Assembly: GCA_002317135.1 (NCBI GenBank)
Contig: DCIX01000027.1
Coordinates: forward strand, 589-25,231
Origin: Bacteroidales bacterium UBA1715
GTDB lineage: Bacteria > Bacteroidota > Bacteroidia > Bacteroidales > UBA1715
Direction: 5' to 3'
Length of the DNA stretch: 24,643 nt
Below the pieces are notes generated by a model. The model saw only the letters and a program-made list of their open reading frames with translations. It made no database searches and was not told the origin of the DNA. The number at the start of each line of letters is the position of its first letter. Position 1 is the first letter of the stretch. Positions 1 through 8,397 of this stretch are shown here, one piece after another. Both the position numbers and the translations under genes were made by a program.

Positions 1-3000
1 TCAGAATAGGTTACAACACCTATGGATTCCGGATATGGATACGTGAACGTAACATTTACCGTATCGAAGTTTTCGCACATATTTTCATCGGTGATTTTTA
101 CCGTTACGTATGCTGAAGAGTCCAAGCTAATAGATTGAGCATTATCAACAATTGTCTCTTTATTTGCTTTTGTTATGTTCCAATCATACGTATAACCTGC
201 ACCAGCGTCCAATGTTAGTGTTTCTTTGTCACATAATGTTTTGTCGCCTCCCAAATCAAGTTTTGGTAAAGCATTTACCTTTGTCACCTTAAACGAAGCA
301 CTACTTTCGCAACCCATATCGTCTGTAGTCACAACCTTGTATGTTGCAACCGCAGCAGGAATTTCAATTGAACGAGAAGTCGCTCCTGTATTCCAAGAAT
401 ACGATTCGTATTCATCTTGTGTTTCCAAAAGATACGTTGTTCCTGCGCACATAACAGAATCTCGCGGAAGTTGTACTGGAACAGACACACGTACATCCAC
501 TGTATCGTGGAACGTTGTCAGACCTTTTCTCATAATCAACGTATATTGTTCGGATTTTGCCGGTTCAACATAAATCGAAGGAGATGTTGCACCATTGCTC
601 CAGATATATGAATCCATACCTTCCGTTGCCGAAAGCTGCGCACTTGAACCAACACAAATTTCTTCGTGACGATTTGCCACACCAACTACTCCAATTTCTG
701 TTTTTACAGAATCTTTATTATCAACTGAACCTTCCCATTGTACTTTGAAAGTAACATCATAATAACCTAATTCATTGAATGTCAATGTTTGAATTAAAGC
801 ATTTGGATCTTGCAACTCAACTCCTGGGATTTCCCAAAGACAAGTACATTCTGTACCATAATATGTTCCTATAAGAGTGAATGACTCTCCCGGAGTTCCA
901 TAGTAACGAGAAGAATAAATACTGATTTGCGGTTTACCATACCAACTGAATTGTTTTTCATCTTCGGTTGTAGCCATTTCTCGATAGAATGTAACCTTTT
1001 GAGAAGATGTTAAACCACCTTGGTCCATAGCCGTGAATGTAATCACCTCTGCGCCACGCCAATAGGCATTCAAATCGTAGATTTCTGCACGACTTCCTAC
1101 AATTTTTACTGCAACATTTTCCGAAGTAGTTGCCGACCACACAATTGCAGAAGGAGACGTGAAATCATCTAACACATATTTAGACAAATCTATATCTTTA
1201 AACAAAGACGAGTCTGTTTCAAACTGTCTAGGAATTTCAAGTATTGTAGGAGGCGTATTTTCGGCAGGTTGCACAATTACAGTAATATTTTTTGAAGTAG
1301 AAAGACCTTCGGCATCTGTAACAGTGATTTGAAGTTCTTCATTGCCAGACCAATCATCCTCAGCAGCCATAATTTTTATAGTCTTTGCTTTTTCAATTAC
1401 ATCAAGATTATCGCCCGCAGAAATTTCCAAATTCAATTCTGCAAACGGAGTATAGTCATCGGTAATCACATCCGATTTTACCAACTGAACAAATTTTCCA
1501 AATGGAACAACTATAGTATCGCACGCAATAATTGGAGCTTCGTTTGGCTTTCTGTCAACTTCAATTCCTACAACACGAGTTGTAGTAAGATTATCACTAT
1601 CTTTTACGGAAAGAATCATTTCTGTTGTTCCCAAGAAATCGGCATTTTTCAACGAGAACATCGCAACAGTTCCTACCATTTGCACAGCGATGTTTTCATT
1701 TTCATTGAATGAGAATAGAAGATTTTCTACTGCAGTTGAATCATCATATACATATTCCGCTAAATTAAGAGTGACTGCAGAACCTGGTTGTTGCATTACA
1801 ACAGTTGGAATATAGGAAATTGTTGGAGCATTAGAATTGGTAACATACACATTTATTTTTTCGTCAATAGATGTTTTGTATGAAACATACAAGAACATTT
1901 CTCCTACTTTCTTTGCAGTCAAAACGCCACTTGACGAAACATCTGCGATTTCGCTATCACCAGCAGACCATTTCAAATCGTTTGCCTTAATGGTAGCCGG
2001 CGAAACCTTGCACGAAACAGTTTTTGTTTCACCCACTTTCAAGAAAATATTCTTTTCGCCATTATTCAATTGAATCTTTACAATATCATCTTCACTAGAT
2101 GTTACATAGACCAACGTTTGAGCCTGTAAGCCTTCTTTTGTAGAAGCCGTTACTATAGAAGTACCCATAGCCTTACCGTGAACTGTACCATCGGCAGAAA
2201 CGGTAATCACATCATCATCTTTTTCCATGAAAACCACATCAACATAACTTGCATCGGCAGGAATAATTGTTGCCGAAAGAGTTGTGTCGCTACCTTCTTT
2301 TATAGTAATCATGCTTGGCAATGAGATTTCTTTTGCCGAAATAAATTTCTTAATAAGAATTGAAACTGTATCGCGTAATTCTTCATTTGTAGAACAAATT
2401 GCATAAGCTTTAATCTCGCCCTCGGCAAGAGCAGAAATCATTTTATCAACAACCTCTGCCTTTTCAGGATCGGAAACTTCTACACGATAATCATTACCAA
2501 GAATCGCGTGAACTTCGGCATCAAGCAATACGTGTTCCCCGACAAACATTTCAATTGATTTTTCCTTACAAATCACCGTTTCCACTATATTTTCAACTAT
2601 CACTTCGCAAGAATCTTTCAATATGAACTCCCAACCAGTTTCTTCATCAGTAAATGTCTTTGTCGCATAACATTTTGTTGTTCCCACGGCAATTGCCGAG
2701 AATTCACCAGATTGATTAGCTTCTACAATAGAACTATTCGCAGAATTCCAAGTTAGTGTACCTGCACCACAACCCGTTTCTACTACTGGCAAAGCTACTT
2801 TCTGTCCTTTATATATTGCAGCTGATTTTTTTTCGAAAGCAAACTGAGGCAAAGATTTAACACGAATTGTTGTCTTTTGTGAATTAGAGCAACCAGCCAC
2901 AGATGTCTGCGTCACACCAATTACATACGTTCCATTTTCAGGAAATGCTGTCTTGTATTGATTTTCTGTACCAGTTTCTACTCCGTTCACTGTCCAAACA

Positions 3001-5387
3001 AAAGAATCGGTTGATTCAAATGCATCTAAACTAACAGTCAACAACGAATCTGCATAAATCGTTGTAACCGGATTATTTTGAGTTCCTTGAGCAAAAACAA
3101 TAAGTTCACTTATTGGAGCAGAAATTATAGCTACATCAATCTTCACCTTATCACTCTCCTCTTTTGTACCTATAGTTTGCGAAACATAATATGTAGCTGT
3201 TCCTACTACATCTGTTTCCACTATTGGAGTTGCATTCAAGGCATTATAAGATGCATCGTACCAATGAATGGTTGCATTTGGAGAAGCTTCCACAACCAAT
3301 TCCTCGGCAGTAGAACCTTGACAGAACGAATATTCCTTCTTGATAACTTTTGGAGCAATACTTACCGCACTATTCACAGCAACAATTGTACATTCCGCTT
3401 CAGGATATATTGTTTGGTTTGTTTCCGAATCATAATAATTTGCTTTTACCGTCAAAACACCTGTACCAGCATTTACTGCTGTTAATGTAGCGGAACCATC
3501 CTCACTATTTATAGTGATTTGGAACAAACTATAATCAGGAGTCCATGTTAACTGTGACAAATTATCCAAACCAACATAAGTAGGATTTATTGTAATAGAC
3601 TCGCCAACTTCCACACTATATTCATCGCTACCAAACGTAATCGAAGGATAAGCTTTTACCTTATACTCCAATGTAGCAGACGACGAACAACCATTTTCAG
3701 TTGTTGTTTCTTGTATTGTTATAGTTTGAATACCTGCTTCATTAAATGTGAAAGATTTCTTTAAATTATAATCAACAACTTCTTCCTCATCTATTTTTTC
3801 ACCATTCAAATACCAGACAAATGTTCCACCAGGAACCGATGACGTTGCCGTTACTTCTACTTCATCACCGACATACGAAGCTGCAGCAGCAGACAAAGTA
3901 ACCATAGGTGCTTCAATAACAGATACGGTAATTTGCACTTTATCACTTTCGTCTTTACCATCTTCTATTTGTGATACATAATAATATTGCACACCTGAAT
4001 ATTCTGTATTTGGGATTGGAGCTTTATCTAATACCATATTAGATTGATCGGACCATATCAATGTGGCTCCACTTTTTGCAACTGCTTCCAATGAAGATGC
4101 CTCCTGATTCTGACAATACAACAATTCAACATTGGCAACTTCTGGTTTAGCTGATTTCTCGCCAGCGGAAACAGCCACACTTAGATTTTGTGTGGCGGAA
4201 CAGCCTTCCGCAGTTTGAGCAAATACTTTTACCACATACGAACCCGATTTAGAAAAAGCAATGGCAAACGAATTTGAAGTTTCATCCTGTTTTTCTTCGT
4301 CAACATACCATTCATACGAAACAAATGGTGTTTCAGAATGTATTGTATATGATAAATCTTCATTTAATCCAGCAGAAGTACTTCCCTCCAATGTGAAATA
4401 CGGAACCGGAATAATCGTGAATGAAGCCGGAACAGTATCGCTATTACAAGCGTTATCTTTTTTTGCATACACCCCAAACGACTTAGTTCCTGGAGTCATC
4501 TCCGTTTGACTTAATGTTTTGTCGGTTGTTACAATCTGATTATCCTTATTTATCCATACAACTTGATTTTCACTCGTTGCAACAATAACAACAGGCGTTC
4601 CTGCACAGACAGATATATTATCATCAGAAAGTGTTGGTACGTCAAGTTTTTCCTTTACAACTACTTGTATTGGTTCCAAATCACTTTCTGGTTCAGAACC
4701 ATTTTTTTGAGAGACATAATATGTTACCACACCAACCACATCTGTTGAAGGTATTGGAGCACCAGGCAACACATTCTTATCTGCATCGTACCAAGTTAGT
4801 ACAGCGCCCACAGCCCCTTGAGCAGACAAGGCAACTGCATCCGCACCTGCACAATATTCAATTGGGGATTTTACCATAAGCTCGTCAGCAACAGACAAAC
4901 TATAGTTAAACGTAAGGTTGTCATAAGTAAGCGTAAGTGTATCTACACCTTCTATACGATCCCACACTTGAATGACAAAATGATATTCTCCCTCTCTTGG
5001 ATTTGCGGCAGTTTTTGCAACATACATCTTGGCAGAAGCAGAACTCACGACATGATTTGCTTCCAAATCCTGAACAACAATTGCATATTCATCATTCAAT
5101 TCAGTCCAGAAATTTGCACCCATTGAAATATCGGCAATATTCACGCGCAACTCTCCAACATATCCGTTCACAGAAAAGTTAGTGAATGTGACCTTGTTTA
5201 TAGTATTTTCTACTGCAAAATATCCACTGGAAGGATTACTCTTATAGTTTTCTATTGCTATTTCACCTTGGTAATAATACTTGCCATTATATTCCATTGG
5301 AACTAACTGTATTGTCTCAGCAAACGTGGCTATACCAACTAATACAGAAAGAAGTAAAAAGTAAAATTTTCGCATATTATCATTCAT
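1..5387 (-). CDS. Giant multidomain Ig-like surface adhesin (partial, C-terminus beyond left edge)
   Basis: One frame stays open from an ATG at 5387 to the left edge (about 1795 codons, no stop). A second in-frame ATG at 5375 gives a more compact signal peptide (MRKFYFLLLSVLVGIATFA, cleavage near AETIQ); AAGG lies about 8 bases before the 5387 ATG, so I prefer that start weakly. After an N-terminal domain (about 27-165) come three similar modules with a YC/FC start, a W-Y-D-like centre and a YYVSQ end (about 169-246, 412-488, 677-754). These resemble the CHU_C-associated Ig-like family. Three BIG_2-like domains follow (about 940-1180), then three cadherin-like units (1180-1470), a PKD-like unit (1485-1550) and three SprB/CHU_C-like Cys-containing units to the edge. 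It is probably exported and surface-anchored; the missing C-terminus may hold a T9SS sorting domain. Role in adhesion or gliding is inferred from domain type only. Confidence 0.88.
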   Translation of the reverse strand, partial: MNDNMRKFYFLLLSVLVGIATFAETIQLVPMEYNGKYYYQGEIAIENYKSNPSSGYFAVENTINKVTFTNFSVNGYVGELRVNIADISMGANFWTELNDEYAIVVQDLEANHVVSSASAKMYVAKTAANPREGEYHFVIQVWDRIEGVDTLTLTYDNLTFNYSLSVADELMVKSPIEYCAGADAVALSAQGAVGAVLTWYDADKNVLPGAPIPSTDVVGVVTYYVSQKNGSEPESDLEPIQVVVKEKLDVPTLSDDNISVCAGTPVVIVATSENQVVWINKDNQIVTTDKTLSQTEMTPGTKSFGVYAKKDNACNSDTVPASFTIIPVPYFTLEGSTSAGLNEDLSYTIHSETPFVSYEWYVDEEKQDETSNSFAIAFSKSGSYVVKVFAQTAEGCSATQNLSVAVSAGEKSAKPEVANVELLYCQNQEASSLEAVAKSGATLIWSDQSNMVLDKAPIPNTEYSGVQYYYVSQIEDGKDESDKVQITVSVIEAPMVTLSAAAASYVGDEVEVTATSSVPGGTFVWYLNGEKIDEEEVVDYNLKKSFTFNEAGIQTITIQETTTENGCSSSATLEYKVKAYPSITFGSDEYSVEVGESITINPTYVGLDNLSQLTWTPDYSLFQITINSEDGSATLTAVNAGTGVLTVKANYYDSETNQTIYPEAECTIVAVNSAVSIAPKVIKKEYSFCQGSTAEELVVEASPNATIHWYDASYNALNATPIVETDVVGTATYYVSQTIGTKEESDKVKIDVAIISAPISELIVFAQGTQNNPVTTIYADSLLTVSLDAFESTDSFVWTVNGVETGTENQYKTAFPENGTYVIGVTQTSVAGCSNSQKTTIRVKSLPQFAFEKKSAAIYKGQKVALPVVETGCGAGTLTWNSANSSIVEANQSGEFSAIAVGTTKCYATKTFTDEETGWEFILKDSCEVIVENIVETVICKEKSIEMFVGEHVLLDAEVHAILGNDYRVEVSDPEKAEVVDKMISALAEGEIKAYAICSTNEELRDTVSILIKKFISAKEISLPSMITIKEGSDTTLSATIIPADASYVDVVFMEKDDDVITVSADGTVHGKAMGTSIVTASTKEGLQAQTLVYVTSSEDDIVKIQLNNGEKNIFLKVGETKTVSCKVSPATIKANDLKWSAGDSEIADVSSSGVLTAKKVGEMFLYVSYKTSIDEKINVYVTNSNAPTISYIPTVVMQQPGSAVTLNLAEYVYDDSTAVENLLFSFNENENIAVQMVGTVAMFSLKNADFLGTTEMILSVKDSDNLTTTRVVGIEVDRKPNEAPIIACDTIVVPFGKFVQLVKSDVITDDYTPFAELNLEISAGDNLDVIEKAKTIKIMAAEDDWSGNEELQITVTDAEGLSTSKNITVIVQPAENTPPTILEIPRQFETDSSLFKDIDLSKYVLDDFTSPSAIVWSATTSENVAVKIVGSRAEIYDLNAYWRGAEVITFTAMDQGGLTSSQKVTFYREMATTEDEKQFSWYGKPQISIYSSRYYGTPGESFTLIGTYYGTECTCLWEIPGVELQDPNALIQTLTFNELGYYDVTFKVQWEGSVDNKDSVKTEIGVVGVANRHEEICVGSSAQLSATEGMDSYIWSNGATSPSIYVEPAKSEQYTLIMRKGLTTFHDTVDVRVSVPVQLPRDSVMCAGTTYLLETQDEYESYSWNTGATSRSIEIPAAVATYKVVTTDDMGCESSASFKVTKVNALPKLDLGGDKTLCDKETLTLDAGAGYTYDWNITKANKETIVDNAQSISLDSSAYVTVKITDENMCENFDTVNVTFTYPYPESIGVVTYS

Positions 5388-5393
5388 TTTTAC

Positions 5394-5405
5394 ACCTTGC
5401 AAGGT
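5394..5405. repeat. 12-bp perfect palindrome just upstream of the adhesin start
   Basis: ACCTTGCAAGGT is a perfect dyad 7 bases upstream of the ATG at 5387 and contains the only Shine-Dalgarno-like bases (AAGG). With no loop bases it would not make a good RNA hairpin, so a DNA-binding operator half-site pair is the more natural reading. It may also be chance in a short AT-rich leader. Confidence 0.4.
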
Positions 5406-5419
5406 AAATGTTTTTCCGC

Positions 5420-5438
5420 AAGCATACAGAGTATGCTT
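5420..5438 (-). other. Perfect 8-bp hairpin in the adhesin leader
   Basis: AAGCATAC and GTATGCTT are perfect complements separated by a 3-base loop, lying 33 to 51 bases upstream of the adhesin ATG at 5387. On the minus transcript the stem is followed by GCGGAAAAAC rather than a U-tract, so it does not look like an intrinsic terminator of the upstream tcdA operon. It could be an mRNA-stabilising or regulatory leader hairpin. Confidence 0.45.
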
Positions 5439-5463
5439 TGAATTATAGACCAACAAATAGGTG

Positions 5464-5471
5464 CAAAGTTT
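5464..5471 (-). promoter_or_regulatory. Possible weak -7 box for the adhesin gene
   Basis: On the minus strand AAACTTTG, followed by CACC, matches the Bacteroidetes -7 element TAnnTTTG at all but the first base. It sits about 77 bases upstream of the adhesin ATG and downstream of the tcdA stop. No clear TTTG -33 element is seen at the proper spacing, so this is tentative. Confidence 0.25.
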
Positions 5472-5504
5472 CGTCTAATGTACGACTAAAAAACTAAAAT
5501 GTGT

Positions 5505-6221
5505 TTATTTCACACTGAAGTGTTTGCAGACTTCGCCAGCTATTGTAAAACCAAAAATAGCAGTAACATGTGCCAGCGAACCATTAACTCGTTTGTTTTT
5601 TCCGTCAACAAGCATTAGTTGCGATTCGTATGCAGCTTGTTCGGTGCTATACACACAAGGGAATGATTTTGCCGGAAGTTCACCTTTGCGAAGATTTTTA
5701 CGTAATCTTCTTGCAAACAAATCGTTATGAACATTCCAAAAATCATCTACCCGAATTTGAAGCGGATCAATTTTGAGAGCAGCTCCCATCGAAGAAATAA
5801 AGAAGGCTTCTGTTTTAGTCGCCTCACGAATAAGATGCATCTTACATTGAACTGAATCAATACAATCAATAATTGCATCATACTCGGCAAGAGGAAACGT
5901 GTAAGCATTTTCCTCCGAATACATTTCATTGCGAACAATTATTTCTACATCAGGATTGATTTCCCTCATTCGTTCAGCCAAAGCATCAGCTTTTTTCATG
6001 CCGACAGTTTTTGTAGTTGCCGGCAATTGACGATTGATATTGGAAGCAACTACTTCATCGAAATCTACGATAGTGATATGCGAAAAACCCGTACGGACAA
6101 GACTTTCAAGACACCAACTTCCTACTCCGCCAACTCCAAATTGAATGATTTTTACCGATGCAAAACGCTCCAATGCTTGTTTGCCAAGCATCATTTCAAC
6201 ACGAAGAAATTGATCTTCCAT
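5505..6221 (-). CDS. tcdA: tRNA threonylcarbamoyladenosine dehydratase (TcdA/CsdL, ThiF/E1 fold)
   Basis: This 238-residue protein of the E1/ThiF superfamily is expected to use ATP to cyclise t6A at position 37 of ANN-decoding tRNAs to ct6A in the cytoplasm. Visible features are the N-terminal F-x-R-x-x-x-L-G segment, the nucleotide-binding GVGGVGSW motif at residues 29-36, the VDFD...SNINRQ ATP-site segment (52-65), and the CIDSVQCKMHLI stretch that matches the DAIDSV region of the E. coli enzyme. It is somewhat shorter than E. coli TcdA. The start lies 4 bases after the stop of the SurA-like gene, so it is the last gene of the guaB operon. Other ThiF-family members (MoeB, ThiF) are less likely, because they usually have C-terminal Cys/rhodanese features not seen here. 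Confidence 0.88.
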   Translation of the reverse strand: MEDQFLRVEMMLGKQALERFASVKIIQFGVGGVGSWCLESLVRTGFSHITIVDFDEVVASNINRQLPATTKTVGMKKADALAERMREINPDVEIIVRNEMYSEENAYTFPLAEYDAIIDCIDSVQCKMHLIREATKTEAFFISSMGAALKIDPLQIRVDDFWNVHNDLFARRLRKNLRKGELPAKSFPCVYSTEQAAYESQLMLVDGKNKRVNGSLAHVTAIFGFTIAGEVCKHFSVK

Positions 6222-6225
6222 TAGT

Positions 6226-7551
6226 CTATTCGAATTTCAAATCACAACTTTGATATTCTTCCGATTTGATAGACAAGAAGATTTGCGACATTTTATTTTT
6301 CATCCATTGATTTAATGTCCGTTCTTTTTTGTCTTCCAACGCCATTTCCTTCACATCGGAATAGTCTTCGACCAGTGTTGCAGAATGTTCTGGAGAATAC
6401 GAGACAAGTTTTATGATTTTGTAAACCTGCGAACCTTTGTCGTCATACGAAAGGAATGGTTCTGAAATATCACCAACTTGCATTGATTTGATTGTATACC
6501 AAATAGTTGGTTCTACCATTCCCTCTTCAAACTTTGACGTTCCTGTATATGGGTTCATATACAAGCCACCATTTTTATTTGTCTTTTCGTCTGACGAAAA
6601 TTTTTGCGCTGCTTGTTCAAACGAGAATGTGTCGCAAATAGCCTTACGAACGCTGTCGGCCTTTGCAAATGTTTTTTGCATCTCTGCAACTGTGATTTGT
6701 GGTTTCAACAAGATGTGTTTCAATTTTGCCTTCTCACCCTTCAACTCAATCATTTGGATAATATGATAACCAAAATCCGTTTTTACAATACGAGAAATCT
6801 CACCTTCCTTTAGGCGAAATGCCACTGCTGCAAACTCAGGAACCAATTCTGCACGAGAAAGATAGTCACCCAACAAACCGCCAATCTTTGCCGATTCTGT
6901 ATCGTCGCTATACAAGACAGCCAATTTCGAGAAATTCTCTCCATTTATCGCACGCTGACGAATGTCTTCCAATTTCTTTCTCAACGCCTTATCGGCTTCT
7001 ACAGAAACTTCTGGTTTTATTACAATTTGAGCATATTCATATCGAGTTGGAATTTTCGGCATACTATCGTGATGTTCCTTGTAGTACAAGCGCACATCAT
7101 TTGGAGAAACCTCAACCTCACCAATAATAGAATTCTGTTCCTTTTGAGCGAGCAATTGATCTTTAATTACTGGTTTCCAATCATTACGGATTTCAAATTC
7201 CGACTTGCCATAAAACGATTCCAACTGTGCCAAGCCACCCTTTGTTCCTGATATTGTCGCAATTCTACGGTCAATTTCCTTATTTACCTCAGCTGCAGTA
7301 ACTTCGATACTATCAATTTTAGCTTGGTCTATTAGAAATTTCTGCATAACCATTTCGCGAAAAATCGTGCATTTATCGGACTTTTCACCTTGTTGTTCCA
7401 TAAGCATTTGCTGATTGTCGACATCTGACTGCTTAATCATATCGTCACCGACAACAACAATAATTTGATCCAAAACCTGTGCTGAAAGAACACCATTCAA
7501 ACAGCAAAAACAGATAACGAAACTTAGTATGTTTTTAAAGTTCATATTCAT
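6226..7551 (-). CDS. SurA-like periplasmic peptidylprolyl isomerase with two parvulin domains
   Basis: This 441-residue periplasmic chaperone/foldase is expected to assist folding of outer-membrane proteins. A signal peptide ends near LSAQ (residue 24). A SurA N-terminal-type helical region follows, beginning QVLDQIIVVVGDDMIKQSDV, which matches the VVNDxxIxxSDV-like opening of SurA. Parvulin domain 1 spans about 168-270 (YEYAQIVI ... FSKLAVLYSDD ... GGLLGDY ... GYHIIQM). Parvulin domain 2 spans about 276-385 (LKHILLKP ... FEQAAQKFSSD ... GGLYMNP). The second keeps the HILLKP strand that begins active parvulins; the first has AQIVIKP. Two in-frame ATGs (7551 and 7545) are possible starts. It begins 6 bases after the lipoprotein gene and ends 4 bases before tcdA. 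Confidence 0.9.
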   Translation of the reverse strand: MNMNFKNILSFVICFCCLNGVLSAQVLDQIIVVVGDDMIKQSDVDNQQMLMEQQGEKSDKCTIFREMVMQKFLIDQAKIDSIEVTAAEVNKEIDRRIATISGTKGGLAQLESFYGKSEFEIRNDWKPVIKDQLLAQKEQNSIIGEVEVSPNDVRLYYKEHHDSMPKIPTRYEYAQIVIKPEVSVEADKALRKKLEDIRQRAINGENFSKLAVLYSDDTESAKIGGLLGDYLSRAELVPEFAAVAFRLKEGEISRIVKTDFGYHIIQMIELKGEKAKLKHILLKPQITVAEMQKTFAKADSVRKAICDTFSFEQAAQKFSSDEKTNKNGGLYMNPYTGTSKFEEGMVEPTIWYTIKSMQVGDISEPFLSYDDKGSQVYKIIKLVSYSPEHSATLVEDYSDVKEMALEDKKERTLNQWMKNKMSQIFLSIKSEEYQSCDLKFE

Positions 7552-7557
7552 ACATTT

Positions 7558-8397
7558 TTAATAAAACACCTCGAATTGTTTTTTATGCTCAGCATCTTGA
7601 AACACCTTATTACGCATATTTTTTAACAACTCGACTTTACGAGATTGCAATATTATTTTCGCGATATTATCGTGTGCCAATTCAACAGGCATTCTATTTC
7701 CTGCATTCAATTGTTCTTCGATTCGCACAAAATACACATTTAACGAATCTTGCACTCTCACTTTTTTACCCACTTGCAACGATTCGTTACGAATATCCAA
7801 AGGTAACTCTTGTGTCAATGAGGAAAGTGCAACCCATTGATTTGCAAACGAAAACTTTTGGCAATGAACAAAACAGAAATCTTTCAACTCATCTTCGTCA
7901 GCCTCCTTTTTCGAGAAAAACAACTTATCTACATGAGCAATTTCCATTTCTTTTTGCACAGGGAAAACTATCAAAGTCGGTTTCACAACCGGCGAAGAAA
8001 GCACATATTCATTTTTATGCTTTTCGTAATATGCGTCAATTTGCGATTGAGGAATAAGCGTATCCAATTTCTGTTGTAAAAATAATTGTTCGTAAGCATT
8101 GATATACAATTCCTTACGAAATCGTTCCACTTGTTCCGAAATAGCATTATTTGCATCAGAAATATTATCGTTTGCCTTTTCGTATAACACATTCACGCGC
8201 ACCCACTCGTCTACATAACTTTTTATGAATGCAACGCTGTCTTCAGGCGACAACGAGATTGGCAAAGCACTCAATACATCTTTTTTAAGAAGGACTTGCG
8301 ATTCTGTTTTCGCCAAAATCTCGTCTGCTTCCTCCGTTACCGAAGAACAAGCGACGCAAAACAACATTGATATGAATAGTATTTGTATCGTTTTCAT
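7558..8397 (-). CDS. Small lipoprotein related to SurA N-terminal chaperone domain, no complete parvulin domain
   Basis: This is a 279-residue predicted lipoprotein: a short hydrophobic leader (MKTIQILFISMLFCVAC) with Cys17 as the likely lipidated residue, followed by SSVTEEADE. The mature part opens with ILAKTESQVLLKKDVLSALP and then a helical FIKSYVDEWVRVNVLYEKA segment, the layout of SurA_N / PpiC-type foldases (peptide-binding helices). The QIDAYYEKHKNEYVLSSP stretch corresponds to the linker that normally precedes a parvulin domain, but I cannot recognise a complete parvulin active-site pattern afterwards. Its ATG overlaps the stop of the upstream foldase by one base (TAATG), implying translational coupling. 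It probably acts with the two flanking foldases as a membrane-anchored chaperone. Function is inferred from context and N-terminal similarity only. Confidence 0.82.
   Translation of the reverse strand: MKTIQILFISMLFCVACSSVTEEADEILAKTESQVLLKKDVLSALPISLSPEDSVAFIKSYVDEWVRVNVLYEKANDNISDANNAISEQVERFRKELYINAYEQLFLQQKLDTLIPQSQIDAYYEKHKNEYVLSSPVVKPTLIVFPVQKEMEIAHVDKLFFSKKEADEDELKDFCFVHCQKFSFANQWVALSSLTQELPLDIRNESLQVGKKVRVQDSLNVYFVRIEEQLNAGNRMPVELAHDNIAKIILQSRKVELLKNMRNKVFQDAEHKKQFEVFY

Noticed and set aside
226..5182. Many 60-135-codon plus-strand frames opposite the left adhesin
   Set aside because: The minus frame is continuous and domain-rich across the whole stretch; the plus frames overlap each other and encode no recognisable protein.
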